From: a virus | DNA: 53,111 nucleotides | Strand: one strand, 5' to 3' | Virus record (IMG/VR): IMGVR_UViG_3300005265_000011 | Location: 1 to 53,111 of that record | Shown: one piece after another, positions 39,396-47,186 of the stretch | How the letters are laid out: each line of letters begins with the position of its first letter | Numbering within the stretch: position 1 is the stretch's first letter | Position numbers and translations under genes: made by a program | Notes under the pieces: model-generated | Told to the model about the DNA's origin: nothing | The model's input: only the letters and a program-made list of their open reading frames with translations | The model's database searches: none

Positions 39396-39591
39396 GGTGT
39401 TTTGCATTAATTGTGTCTCAATGCCAAAATGCAAAAAGGAAAAGGAGGTGGAAGAATTTACTCCTGCCTGTGAAAATTTTGTTCTGAGGAAATACCAATG
39501 GTGCAAAAAAGAAATGGCATGGAGGCCTATTGAGGTTTGTCGGAATAGGCCTTATTCCAGGTGTAAAAACTGCTATATATCAGATATTTAA
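39382..39591 (+). CDS. Small Cys-rich protein, 69 aa
   Basis: It starts MPKNEVFCINCVSMPKCKKEKE behind GAGGAG inside the end of the SNF2 gene. Eight Cys in CxxC-type spacings (CINC, C, C, C, CKNC) predict a zinc or Fe-S fold. Several small phage proteins here share the pattern of a CENCAHLKDC-like motif (see 40106-40396). Function is unknown. Confidence 0.65.
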   Translation: MPKNEVFCINCVSMPKCKKEKEVEEFTPACENFVLRKYQWCKKEMAWRPIEVCRNRPYSRCKNCYISDI

Positions 39592-39616
39592 TTTTAATCA
39601 AAAACAATTAATGCAT

Positions 39617-39642
39617 TCCATCTCAAGGCCCATGATCACAGA
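39617..39642 (+). repeat. 26-bp repeat unit R1
   Basis: Reads TCCATCTCAAGG then CCCATGATCACAGA; inverted relative to L1/L2 with two differences. The shared flank TTGATGAAATAC extends the match with L2. Confidence 0.85.
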
Positions 39643-39676
39643 GTTGATGAAATACTATCTGGCATAAATAGTAAAC

Positions 39677-39702
39677 TCCGTCTCAAGGCCCATGATCACA
39701 GA
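39677..39702 (+). repeat. 26-bp repeat unit R2
   Basis: Reads TCCGTCTCAAGG then CCCATGATCACAGA, 60 bp from R1; one difference from inverted L1/L2. Confidence 0.85.
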
Positions 39703-39826
39703 TACGAGATTTGGACGAGATTATTTCCAAAGGTATAGCATATTTACCAGATTTTATTAATGCAATCTCGTCCAATTATCAAAGGAAATTATTTTTGGTT
39801 ATTTATAAAAAAACCAGGCAAATTGC

Positions 39827-39854
39827 TTGCAATTTAATCAGAAACAATTATATT
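39827..39854 (+). promoter_or_regulatory. Promoter-leader repeat, copy C
   Basis: TTGCAA (39827-39832), 16 bases, TATATT (39849-39854), then the conserved ATAACAAAAATAGCACAAC leader and AAAAAGGAG. It starts the plus-strand primase/SbcCD operon. Confidence 0.75.
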
Positions 39855-39893
39855 CCATAACAAAAATAGCACAACAAAAAGGAGATAAGGAAA

Positions 39894-40094
39894 ATGGATT
39901 ACACAGAAACAGCATACTCAAATTTTACATGGAGCCTTGACAATGTTGGACGGGTTGAGGTTACAGTGCAATTGGACGGTGAAGGAGCATATTCAAATCT
40001 GGATGAAGTGGTGGACCAATACGAACAGCCAGTTTTCCTTACACCAGCACAAAGTAATGAGCTGGTTGAATATGCAGAAACTTTATTTTGTTAA
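39894..40094 (+). CDS. Small acidic protein, 66 aa, first gene after copy C
   Basis: The family is not recognised. It is acidic and beta-rich (FTWSLDNVGRVEVTVQLDGEG). AAGGAGATAAGG precedes the ATG. As the first gene after the strong repeat promoter it may be an early host-takeover protein, by analogy only. Confidence 0.6.
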   Translation: MDYTETAYSNFTWSLDNVGRVEVTVQLDGEGAYSNLDEVVDQYEQPVFLTPAQSNELVEYAETLFC

Positions 40095-40105
40095 GGAGGC
40101 AAACA

Positions 40106-40396
40106 ATGCCAAGACTCACTTTGAAGGAAAAGTACATCCGGTATCTCACAGCTTTTGGTTTCGAATCAAAACCAAGCCGTTCCAAATGGATCAAAATGGA
40201 GAATAAGGACGGAAAGGTCTATTGGGTAGGAAAAAACGGAGCAATCCGCATGGGCCAGAAGAAAACAACCTCTGTGGACATCTCAAGGAGGATCCGGCCG
40301 GCAATGGAAGATTTTGTAAAGTGTGAAAATTGCGCACACCTCAAGGACTGCGACCTTCCAAACAAATATAAGGAAATTTGTAAGGAGTGGAAATAA
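40106..40396 (+). CDS. Small protein with C-terminal Cys motif, 96 aa
   Basis: A basic N-terminal part (MPRLTLKEKYIRYLTAFGFES) and a strand region KVYWVGKNGAIRMGQ precede CENCAHLKDCDL...C near the end. This four-Cys arrangement resembles that at the end of the 17489-17776 product. TAAGGAGGC precedes the ATG. Function is unknown. Confidence 0.62.
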   Translation: MPRLTLKEKYIRYLTAFGFESKPSRSKWIKMENKDGKVYWVGKNGAIRMGQKKTTSVDISRRIRPAMEDFVKCENCAHLKDCDLPNKYKEICKEWK

Positions 40397-40629
40397 TGTT
40401 CCTGGAAATAAAAGATCCTGAGGAATACAAAACAGTCCTAAACGCACTTAACCACTATGGGCAGGAGTGCATGAATTTATGGACTGGAATGGGCCAGAAA
40501 CTTGCAAGGAAGCCAGATGGCGGCAGGTTCACACGGGAAGAAATGCAGCAGGTAAAAAGGCGGGCGGACATGTGCTTCAAAATGCAGGTCCGCCTGCAAA
40601 AGGAAAATGATAAAAAAGGAGATAAATAA
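40396..40629 (+). CDS. Small helical protein, 77 aa
   Basis: The family is not recognised. It begins MFLEIKDPEEYKTVLNALNHYGQECMN and is all helical, with basic/acidic character. Its start overlaps the previous stop (TAATG) and AAGGAG lies upstream. Confidence 0.6.
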   Translation: MFLEIKDPEEYKTVLNALNHYGQECMNLWTGMGQKLARKPDGGRFTREEMQQVKRRADMCFKMQVRLQKENDKKGDK

Positions 40630-41186
40630 TGTATATTTCAAATAAGGATAAAGCACAGAATGGTTTTGAACTTATAAAGTCCGCGGTAGTGGAATTCGTG
40701 TCAGACGAACATGCACTTGAAAACAATGGTCAAATCCGCAACAGGTATGTGGCAGAGCATTTTGAATTAAATGTGGAAACGGAAACCGGCACCAATGACA
40801 GGCTTTGTTGGTTTGTTATGAAGAAACTTGTGGATGAGGGGAAGTTAAAGAAAGACCACAAATTTTATGTTCCAGATGGAGTAATAGTTTTGGCAAGTGA
40901 TCCAGTTATGCTTCCTGAAATAAAGGCCCGTTTAGGCCTCAACCTGCTCAAGGAAGCAGTGCTGGACACAATTCACAAATATCCTTTCATCCATAACAGC
41001 ACCATGTCGAGGAAACTTGGTTTTGGTGAAAAATATGGAAATTGGGTGACATGGATTGTGGCACAAATGCTTATAAAGGAAGAAATGGTTTACAAGCTCG
41101 GCTCAACCGCGTATGTTTCTTCCGCATGGCTTGCAAACAATTCAGTCGACATAAAGGACATATGCAATACGTGGAATGAAAATTGA
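40629..41186 (+). CDS. Tandem winged-HTH protein (paralogue of the 36987-37469 product)
   Basis: This 185-residue protein has the same two-repeat design. The second repeat, LLKEAVLDTIHKYPFIHNSTMSRKLGFGEKYGNWVTWIVAQMLIKEEMV, aligns with the minus-strand paralogue (shared YxNWVTW). An N-terminal repeat has IRNRYVAEHFELN. It lies downstream of promoter copy C, mirroring the paralogue's position after copy B. It is a likely DNA-binding regulator. Confidence 0.7.
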   Translation: MYISNKDKAQNGFELIKSAVVEFVSDEHALENNGQIRNRYVAEHFELNVETETGTNDRLCWFVMKKLVDEGKLKKDHKFYVPDGVIVLASDPVMLPEIKARLGLNLLKEAVLDTIHKYPFIHNSTMSRKLGFGEKYGNWVTWIVAQMLIKEEMVYKLGSTAYVSSAWLANNSVDIKDICNTWNEN

Positions 41187-42075
41187 AAATTTTTGTAGGG
41201 ATTACCATATTCCTATAGCACCACAGCGTCACAAACACTCCCGGCCTGGATGGATAAATATTCCGTGCCCCTTCTGCACCGGCCATCCAGGCTACCATGG
41301 GGGATTTAGCATAGGAAATAAATACGTTTCCTATGTTTGCTGGAGGTGTGGAAAACATAGCTTGAAAAAAGTTATTTCCGCCCTCGCAAAAGTACCCTCC
41401 TCAGAAGCTTCACGTATAATTAGGAAATACCAAGGTAAATCTGCCTATGCAATAAATCACAAGAAAAAACGGCGGAACCGTGTAATTCCAATGAAACTCC
41501 CTTCCTATTTCAAACCTCTTCAAACCCCACATAAAAAATATCTAATATCTCGCGGATTGAATCCCAGAAAAACTACACAGGAATGGGGCTTATTGAGCAG
41601 TGGGGTTATTGGTCCATATAGGCACAGGATTGTGATTCCATTTTTTATTGGAGAAACAATAGTAAGTTTCACCGCACGTGCATTAAACAAAAATATAGAA
41701 CCAAAATATAAAGCAGCTTCTGAAGAAATGGAAACGTATAGCCACAAATTACTGCTTTATGGGGAATGGAAAGTTTCCACGAGCTCCATTGTGGTTGTAG
41801 AAGGCCCTGTGGATGTTTGGAAAATGGGGCCTGGAGCGGTTGCTATAACAGGAATAAATTTTAGTGAGGAGCAAATTTCCCGTTTGGCAAAATATGACCA
41901 GATTTTTATAATGTTTGACAATGAAGAAGGTGCAGCACAAGAGCAAGCGGAAAAATTGCTTTATGCACTTTCTCCATTTACGGAAACAATATTAATTGAA
42001 GATTATGGGGCAGCGGATCCAGGAGAATTGTCTAAAAAAGAGGCAAAAAAGATTATGAAGGAATTATTGGGATGA
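41176..42075 (+). CDS. DnaG-like primase (zinc finger + TOPRIM)
   Basis: This 299-residue primase has an N-terminal zinc-binding motif CPFC (C31, C34) and CWRC (C55, C58), then a TOPRIM domain with VVVEGPVDVW (E209, D213) and IFIMFDNEEGA (D248). It is compact compared with DnaG (about 600 aa) and lacks a helicase-binding domain, as in short phage primases. It overlaps the wHTH gene by 11 bases. Confidence 0.88.
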   Translation: MKIENFCRDYHIPIAPQRHKHSRPGWINIPCPFCTGHPGYHGGFSIGNKYVSYVCWRCGKHSLKKVISALAKVPSSEASRIIRKYQGKSAYAINHKKKRRNRVIPMKLPSYFKPLQTPHKKYLISRGLNPRKTTQEWGLLSSGVIGPYRHRIVIPFFIGETIVSFTARALNKNIEPKYKAASEEMETYSHKLLLYGEWKVSTSSIVVVEGPVDVWKMGPGAVAITGINFSEEQISRLAKYDQIFIMFDNEEGAAQEQAEKLLYALSPFTETILIEDYGAADPGELSKKEAKKIMKELLG

Positions 42076-42773
42076 AAAATGTAGAAATTTGGTTAAAAGA
42101 AAATTCCGTAGAGGTTTGTTCCGAAGGTTTTAAAATAGAATGGAAAAAAGCAAAAGTTTTTGACCTGAGAAATAAAGCTGACATGGCCGGGGAAAGGAGG
42201 AGGGTAAATAATTTAAAGGGGATGAGAAGGAAAGTACGAATTTTTATTTACAAAAAGAAGGTGGTAGCAGAAACCTCAAAATTTGAAATGGTTTGGTCGA
42301 CTCCTATTATTTTTGATATAACGGATGGATCCTCCAAAGAGGAAGCAAGAAAACGAGCCCCTAAAAATCGCAAATACGCCTCAAAGAAAAAGAAGGGCAC
42401 AAAAAATAAACGTGAACTTGAAAAAATTGAAGGTAAATATGTCCACTGTGCAAAAACATTAATTAAGGTGGTAAATAAGCAGCGGAAAAAGGATAAGTTA
42501 AATAAACGAGGTCAAAAAAACCTAAAATACCGCACAGGATTAGATTTATTAAACTCTGCAAAAACTGTGCAAGCATTGTGCAAATCGGATAAATATTCTT
42601 TACTTGAGATACGGAAGGTAGTAAATTGGGCTTTGAAAACAGGCAAAATGCCATATTCCATTGTTGCACTTAGAGAGCGTGCCAAAGGTAGCGAAAACTC
42701 TAAATTTGATGTGCTGTTCCATGAATGGCAAAATTATGTCGATTATGACGAAGGGGCCATTATAATAAAATGA
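42072..42773 (+). CDS. Basic protein with replication-initiator-like C-terminus, 233 aa
   Basis: The N-terminal 80 residues are beta-rich (KVRIFIYKKKVVAETSKFEMVWSTP). A long Lys-rich linker follows (about 95-130). The C-terminal part DKYSLLEIRKVVNWALKTGKMPYSIVALRERA resembles the end of phage replisome organisers (DnaD-like or O-type). ATGA overlap with the primase supports a replication role. The resemblance is by eye and moderate. Confidence 0.55.
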   Translation: MKNVEIWLKENSVEVCSEGFKIEWKKAKVFDLRNKADMAGERRRVNNLKGMRRKVRIFIYKKKVVAETSKFEMVWSTPIIFDITDGSSKEEARKRAPKNRKYASKKKKGTKNKRELEKIEGKYVHCAKTLIKVVNKQRKKDKLNKRGQKNLKYRTGLDLLNSAKTVQALCKSDKYSLLEIRKVVNWALKTGKMPYSIVALRERAKGSENSKFDVLFHEWQNYVDYDEGAIIIK

Positions 42774-43156
42774 AAAAACGAATTTCTGTTGCTTCAGCAA
42801 AGGACAAAGGCCGACGGCTGCAAAATTGGACTTGTGAACAAATATCCAAATTCATAAAAATGCCATGGGGCAAGGATGAACATGTTGCTCCACGGGAAAT
42901 GGGGCAGAGTGGTACGGATGTGAGGTTGGTAGGGAAGGCGAGGAAAAGGTTTCCTTTTTCCGTGGAGTGCAAATATCAGGAATCTTGGAGTATCCACCAA
43001 TGGATAAAGCAAGCACAAGACAATAAAGAAAAGAAAATGGATTGGTTGCTCATATGTCGCAGAAACCGCATGGATCCAATTGTGGTTATGGATGCAAAGG
43101 CATTTTTTAAAATGCTGCGGAAGTTGCGGAGGAAGGAGAGGAGGAAATGGAGATAG
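42770..43156 (+). CDS. PDDEXK-like nuclease, possible Holliday junction resolvase
   Basis: The protein has 128 residues. The catalytic pattern is visible: an N-terminal helix with Glu/Arg, MGQSGTDVRLVG (D50) and FPFSVECKYQES (E66-x-K68), then a helix SIHQWIKQAQ. This is the PD-(D/E)XK core of small phage resolvases and VRR-NUC-like enzymes. The C-terminus is very basic (LRKLRRKERRKWR). It lies between replication genes and the SbcC-like gene. Confidence 0.72.
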   Translation: MKKRISVASAKDKGRRLQNWTCEQISKFIKMPWGKDEHVAPREMGQSGTDVRLVGKARKRFPFSVECKYQESWSIHQWIKQAQDNKEKKMDWLLICRRNRMDPIVVMDAKAFFKMLRKLRRKERRKWR

Positions 43157-44185
43157 ATGATTAAAAAAATCACTATAAAAAACTTTATGAAACATGAAAA
43201 CTTGGAATTGGAGTTATTGCCAGGTTTAAATGTAATTACAGGAGAAACGGATGCAGGAAAAAGTGCCATTATCCATGCACTGTTTTGGTTGTTTAATAAT
43301 AGGCCTTTTGGGGAGAAATTTATCCGCAACCATGACTCAAAACTTACTGTGAGCGTGAAGGTGGAGTATGAAGATGGGCAATGGGTGGAACGGCGCAGGA
43401 ATCTAAAAGAAAATTGCTACATAGTTAATGGTGAAAAATACAAAGCACTCCGAGGAGCCATCCCCAAGGAAGTGCGGCAACTTATACGGATGGGAGAGGA
43501 GAACTTTCAAAACCAGCATCAAAGGTATTTCCTCATCGACCAAAATCCAGGGCATATTGCGCAAGAAATAAATAAAATAACCAACCTGGATTTGATTGAC
43601 AAAGTGACAAATAAAGTCAAATTAAAACTGCTCCAAATAAGAACGAAAATAAAAGCTGTTGACTCAGAACAAGAGGAATTAAAAGAAGAAATAAAATCTC
43701 TTGGATGGGTGGAGGAGGCAGACAAATTAGTCCAGGAAATAAAAGCTCTTAATATCTCAGAGCTTGACCTAAAAATAAGAAAAAAAGAAATACTTTTAGC
43801 AGCGGATAATTTCTCAGAGCTTGACTATGAAGAAAAAGAAATAAAAATAAAATTAAGTCTCCTTAAAAATCTCAAAACAGCTTTGCGCAAGGCACAAATT
43901 ATGAAGGCTAAAAAAGCCTCAATATTAGAGCTGGTGAGGAGAGAAAAAGAGCTTCCATTACTGCCTCCTATAACCTGGCTTAAAAAGAACCAGGAAAAAT
44001 TGCAGCAGGCGAGAAAACAATTGGCGGAATACGACAAATTAAAATCTCTCCTGGAACAATACAAAGAACTCCAATTAAAAGAGGAGGTTTTAGAAACTAA
44101 TTTGTCTGATGCAAAAGAGAGATTAAATAGATTTATTAAAAAATTAGGTTTCTGTCCTACATGCGGAAGGAGCAACAAAAAATGA
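43157..44185 (+). CDS. SbcC/Rad50-like ATPase, N-terminal half with zinc hook
   Basis: The protein has 342 residues. ABC ATPase N-lobe: MIKKITIKNFMKHENLELEL, Walker A GETDAGKS (29-36), Q-loop-like NFQNQHQRYFL near 115-125. It then forms one coiled-coil arm and ends with the hook CPTC (C333, C336). It stops exactly where a normal Rad50 would turn back. The missing C-lobe is in the gene at 45274-45843. It should work with the SbcD-like nuclease encoded between them. Confidence 0.88.
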   Translation: MIKKITIKNFMKHENLELELLPGLNVITGETDAGKSAIIHALFWLFNNRPFGEKFIRNHDSKLTVSVKVEYEDGQWVERRRNLKENCYIVNGEKYKALRGAIPKEVRQLIRMGEENFQNQHQRYFLIDQNPGHIAQEINKITNLDLIDKVTNKVKLKLLQIRTKIKAVDSEQEELKEEIKSLGWVEEADKLVQEIKALNISELDLKIRKKEILLAADNFSELDYEEKEIKIKLSLLKNLKTALRKAQIMKAKKASILELVRREKELPLLPPITWLKKNQEKLQQARKQLAEYDKLKSLLEQYKELQLKEEVLETNLSDAKERLNRFIKKLGFCPTCGRSNKK

Positions 44186-45054
44186 AAATTATATGTGCTG
44201 CGGATTTGCACATTAGAGGTAATAAAACAGCGCACAGGAAGGATAATTATTTAGAGGCACAATGGAAAAAATTGGAATTTATGGTGGATTATGCAAACAA
44301 AAAACATGCCAAAATTATGCTTATTGCAGGAGATGTTTTTGACGCACCAACCACCGCCTATTCCATACTTGCCAAAACCATAGAAATTTTTACCTCCTAT
44401 AAAGGCATAATTGTTATGGTGTATGGACAACACGACCTCATTTTCCATAACTATTCCACCAGAGAAAATACTCCATTAAATATCCTCTCAAAAATGCCAA
44501 ATTGCTGTATTGCCTCATCAACACCAATACAAGTTTATGGGAAGAAAATAGTAGGTGTTTCATGGGGACAAAAAGTTCCAAATGAAGAATGCGACATTTG
44601 CCTAATCCATAAATTAATCACCAAAAGAAAAGACAGCAGGTTAAAAAATTCAATAACTGCAAGGACGCTCAAATCCTTAATTGGATGCAAGGCAGGGCTG
44701 TACGTCATGGGAGACAACCACATAACTTTTACCTACCAAAACATAATAAATCCTGGTAGTATGATGAGGCTAAAAACAGATCAAATTGACCACCGGCCAT
44801 GTTTCTTTTTGGTAAATGGAAATGAATATCAAAAAATTTATTTTCCTATCAAAAAGGATGTTTTTGAGGTGGTGGATAAAGAGCCAGATACAAAAAGCAA
44901 AATCACGGAAAAGTTTCTGAAGGAATTAAAAAATATCCACCAGGATAATCCAGATTTTGAAAGTAAACTAATTGCTGTTCGCGATAAGATAAGAAATAGA
45001 CACATAAAAAAAGAAATTGATGCAATTTTATTGGAAGCAAAGGAGGGTTTATGA
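44182..45054 (+). CDS. SbcD/Mre11-like nuclease
   Basis: The protein has 290 residues. Calcineurin-like metallophosphoesterase motifs: CAADLHIRG (D8, H10), AGDVFDAP (D51), YGQHD (a Gln where GNHD is usual), LIHKL and GDNHIT (GHxH variant). It would process DNA ends together with the split SbcC. ATGA overlap with the SbcC N-half and ATG overlap with the next gene indicate coupled translation. The C-terminal domain is helical. Confidence 0.88.
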   Translation: MKIICAADLHIRGNKTAHRKDNYLEAQWKKLEFMVDYANKKHAKIMLIAGDVFDAPTTAYSILAKTIEIFTSYKGIIVMVYGQHDLIFHNYSTRENTPLNILSKMPNCCIASSTPIQVYGKKIVGVSWGQKVPNEECDICLIHKLITKRKDSRLKNSITARTLKSLIGCKAGLYVMGDNHITFTYQNIINPGSMMRLKTDQIDHRPCFFLVNGNEYQKIYFPIKKDVFEVVDKEPDTKSKITEKFLKELKNIHQDNPDFESKLIAVRDKIRNRHIKKEIDAILLEAKEGL

Positions 45055-45284
45055 ATCTTAAACGAGAAATTGAAGTATGTTCGTCAACTATTGAGGACCT
45101 AACCCAGCAACTTTCCAAAGTGCGTGCAAACAAGGAGATTATCCAGGAAAAAATTGAGGAGCTTGGATACAAATCCATAAAAGAGGCAAAAAAGGATTTG
45201 GAACAAAACATCGATCCAAAAATAGAGGAGACAAAAAAGGAAATCCAAAAATTAAAGGGGCGTTTGGAAAGATATGACATTTGA
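45051..45284 (+). CDS. Short coiled-coil protein, probable SbcC return arm
   Basis: The 77 residues are almost entirely heptad coiled coil (EVCSSTIEDLTQQLSKVRANKEII). It sits between the nuclease and the C-terminal SbcC half and overlaps both. It most likely supplies the returning coiled-coil segment of the Rad50 hairpin, making a three-piece ATPase. Confidence 0.65.
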   Translation: MNLKREIEVCSSTIEDLTQQLSKVRANKEIIQEKIEELGYKSIKEAKKDLEQNIDPKIEETKKEIQKLKGRLERYDI

Positions 45285-45843
45285 AGAAAAGGCCGCCAAA
45301 ATTGAGAAATTGCTTGCAAGGAAGGAGGTTTTGGAGGAGCGTTTGGCAAAGATTCAAAAAAGAAAAAAGAAATTCCGTAAAAAAGAACGCATCCTCCTAA
45401 AAACCAGGTCCATAATAAACGACGTTTCACAGCATGTACAAAAACAAACCTCTAAAATGCTTTCTGATATGGTTACGGAGGCACTTAAAATAATTGATGA
45501 TCCGTACACCTTTTATATTGAATTTGTGCAAAGTAGAAACAAAACAGAAGCTCGCCTCGTGCTTTTAAAACATGGAATTGAGCACGAACTTTTTTACGGT
45601 TCTGGAGGTGGAATTGCGGATTTAGTAAGTTTCGCACTGCGGATGACATTTTGGGCCTCTAAAAAGGATGCACGTCCAATATTTATTTTTGATGAACCAT
45701 TTAAAGACCTCTCAAAAGGATACCAAGAAGCAATTAAACAATTTATCCACCAATTAAGCCAGGATTTTAATGCCCAATTTATTATAGTTGCAGCGCATGG
45801 AAAGGGGTGGGAAGATGTATCCAATTGCCATAATATCTGCTGA
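45274..45843 (+). CDS. SbcC/Rad50-like ATPase, C-terminal half
   Basis: The protein has 189 residues. A basic coiled coil (about 1-48) is followed by the ABC C-lobe: signature-like YGSGGGIADLVSFALRM (about 108-124), Walker B IFIFDEPFKDLS (about 136-147) and a final H-loop region IVAAHGKGWED. It lacks Walker A, which is in the gene at 43157-44185. The two halves must associate to form an active site. Confidence 0.85.
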   Translation: MTFEEKAAKIEKLLARKEVLEERLAKIQKRKKKFRKKERILLKTRSIINDVSQHVQKQTSKMLSDMVTEALKIIDDPYTFYIEFVQSRNKTEARLVLLKHGIEHELFYGSGGGIADLVSFALRMTFWASKKDARPIFIFDEPFKDLSKGYQEAIKQFIHQLSQDFNAQFIIVAAHGKGWEDVSNCHNIC

Positions 45844-46144
45844 AGATAGAAATATTCTCTCGAGGAACATGAAAAAAACAGAGAAATGTCCTTTCTTTGG
45901 TTTAAAAAAGGCAACTTTTGGAGCTTTATTAAAAACATGTCTCGCCAGGCGGAAACATAATAAGAGAATTGGACAAAATGTTAAAAATTCTTTAAAATCC
46001 TCTACTGGAATAGAAATGGAAATTACGAAAACAACGGTGCCATATCCAGCCTGTTTCGATTGCAAGTATTTTTCAGAAATAGAAAAAGGAAAAGTTCCAA
46101 AAGAATTTGAAAAAATTATAATTAATTTAAAAAAATCTGGTTAA
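45815..46144 (+). CDS. Unrecognised basic protein, 109 aa
   Basis: It starts MYPIAIISAEDRNILSRNMKKTE, overlapping the SbcC C-half end. It contains LLKTCLARRKHNKRIGQNVKNSL and a C-terminal CFDCKYFSEI. It is rich in Lys, possibly nucleic-acid binding. The ribosome site GGGGTGG is fair. Confidence 0.55.
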   Translation: MYPIAIISAEDRNILSRNMKKTEKCPFFGLKKATFGALLKTCLARRKHNKRIGQNVKNSLKSSTGIEMEITKTTVPYPACFDCKYFSEIEKGKVPKEFEKIIINLKKSG

Positions 46145-46149
46145 ATTGC

Positions 46150-46177
46150 TTGCAATTTAATCAAAAACAATTATATT
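46150..46177 (+). promoter_or_regulatory. Promoter-leader repeat, copy D
   Basis: TTGCAA (46150-46155), 16 bases, TATATT (46172-46177), within a block of about 65 bp repeated exactly 100 bp downstream (copy E). No gene lies between the two. Confidence 0.75.
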
Positions 46178-46249
46178 AATCACCATAACAAAAACAGCAC
46201 AACAAAAACAAAAACAACCAAAAAAAATAATAAAAACCAAATAAAAAAC

Positions 46250-46277
46250 TTGCAATTTAATCAAAAACAATTATATT
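46250..46277 (+). promoter_or_regulatory. Promoter-leader repeat, copy E
   Basis: TTGCAA (46250-46255), 16 bases, TATATT (46272-46277); leader then AAAAAAAGGAGC before the ATG at 46330. With copy D it makes a tandem double promoter. Confidence 0.75.
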
Positions 46278-46329
46278 AATCACCATAACAAAAACAGCAC
46301 AACAAAAACAAAAAAAAGGAGCAAATAAA

Positions 46330-46590
46330 ATGTCACAGCATCCCAAATTTCTTAAGGACACAGGAGTTAAAAAATTTCGCAAAAACGGACTTGTATTTGC
46401 CAGGGATTTAGATACAGCAAAAAATTGGGAGCAGGAAAACAAAACTTCTTACCACCTCACAGCTTGCCACAAAAATGGATGTGGCCGCACTGTCGAGTTC
46501 AAAAAAGTTGGTAACAAGTACGTTTACCACTGCCTCGAATGTGGCAATACCGAGGAATGTCCTCAGGGCAAGCATTTTGCAGGATTTTAA
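46330..46590 (+). CDS. Small zinc-ribbon protein, 86 aa
   Basis: It starts MSQHPKFLKDTGVKKFRKNG. The second half has CHKNGCGRTVEF and CLECGNTEEC, a four-Cys ribbon. It is the first gene after the double promoter. Its function is unknown; such ribbons often bind RNA polymerase or nucleic acid. Confidence 0.65.
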   Translation: MSQHPKFLKDTGVKKFRKNGLVFARDLDTAKNWEQENKTSYHLTACHKNGCGRTVEFKKVGNKYVYHCLECGNTEECPQGKHFAGF

Positions 46591-46608
46591 AAAAACCAAA
46601 AATAATTC

Positions 46609-46630
46609 GGGCCGGCCCACACACCGGCCC
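46609..46630 (+). other. GC-rich hairpin in front of a ribosome site (H3)
   Basis: GGGCCGG/CCGGCCC 7-bp stem with an 8-base loop, then AAAAAAGGAG. It is the plus-strand member of the hairpin family found at H1, H2 and H4. Confidence 0.6.
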
Positions 46631-46649
46631 ACAAAAAAGGAGATATAAA

Positions 46650-47132
46650 ATGGCTAATTTGACAACATGTAAAGATTGTGGACACACGGTATCTAAGAAG
46701 GCTAAAATCTGCCCCTCGTGTGGTGTAAAGAAGCCTGGTAAGGATGGGGTTGGTGGATTTACAACATTTGTGGTACTTTCTTTACTGGTTATATTCCTGT
46801 TTAACCTTGGTGGGCCTTCCACACCATCGCCCGCAAAGGAAGCTCGTGATGGGGCTTTCAATGTGGCTTATTACACTGTACAGGGTGTGAAGAATAGGCT
46901 TAAAGATCCTGACTCTGCCAAGTTTGGCAATGTGATAGTTGTTGAGACTGAGAAATATGGCAGGGTGGTTTGCGGCGAGGTTAACGCCAAGAATGGTTTT
47001 GGTGGATATACTGGAAGTAAGGGTTTTGTAGGAAAGGGTGGCCTTGTGCTTCTGGAAGGTGATGCACCCTTCGGTGAGGCTTGGAATGAGCTTTGTGCTG
47101 GTAACAAAGGCGCACTATTTGAAAACTTCTAA
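46650..47132 (+). CDS. Zinc-ribbon membrane protein, 160 aa
   Basis: N-terminal zinc ribbon CKDCGHTVSKKAKICPSCG (about residues 7-25), one transmembrane helix (FTTFVVLSLLVIFLFNLGG, about 37-55), then a probably external domain (ARDGAFNVAYYTVQGVKNRLKDPDSAKFGNV). That domain resembles bacterial zinc-ribbon membrane proteins of unknown role. The start at 46650 follows AAGGAGATATAAA; the earlier ORF start has no site. Confidence 0.72.
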   Translation: MANLTTCKDCGHTVSKKAKICPSCGVKKPGKDGVGGFTTFVVLSLLVIFLFNLGGPSTPSPAKEARDGAFNVAYYTVQGVKNRLKDPDSAKFGNVIVVETEKYGRVVCGEVNAKNGFGGYTGSKGFVGKGGLVLLEGDAPFGEAWNELCAGNKGALFENF

Positions 47133-47141
47133 ATCAAAACA

Positions 47142-47161
47142 GGGCCGGGGCAACTCGGCCC
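47142..47161 (+). other. GC-rich hairpin in front of a ribosome site (H4)
   Basis: GGGCCG/CGGCCC stem with an 8-base loop, then AAAAAGGAG 13 bases later. Confidence 0.6.
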
Positions 47162-47186
47162 ATACAATAAAAAGGAGAAATGGAAA

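Larger units (their letters stand above)
39617..39882. repeat. Right arm of the long inverted repeat (control cassette)
   Basis: This is the mirror image of the left arm: two 26-bp units 60 bp apart (39617-39642, 39677-39702), AT-rich middle, then promoter-leader copy C. It also contains a perfect 12-bp dyad, TTGGACGAGATT (39711-39722) against AATCTCGTCCAA (39764-39775), imperfect in the left arm. It fills most of the 302-base gap between genes. Confidence 0.85.

Noticed and set aside
17983-39702. 26-bp units considered as a CRISPR array
   Set aside because: Only two units per side, spacers partly shared between sides, and no cas genes. They behave as inverted operator-like repeats.
46539-46649. 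In-frame upstream extension of the zinc-ribbon membrane protein
   Set aside because: The stretch covers the end of the previous gene and the GC-rich hairpin, and the ATG at 46650 has the phage's standard ribosome site.
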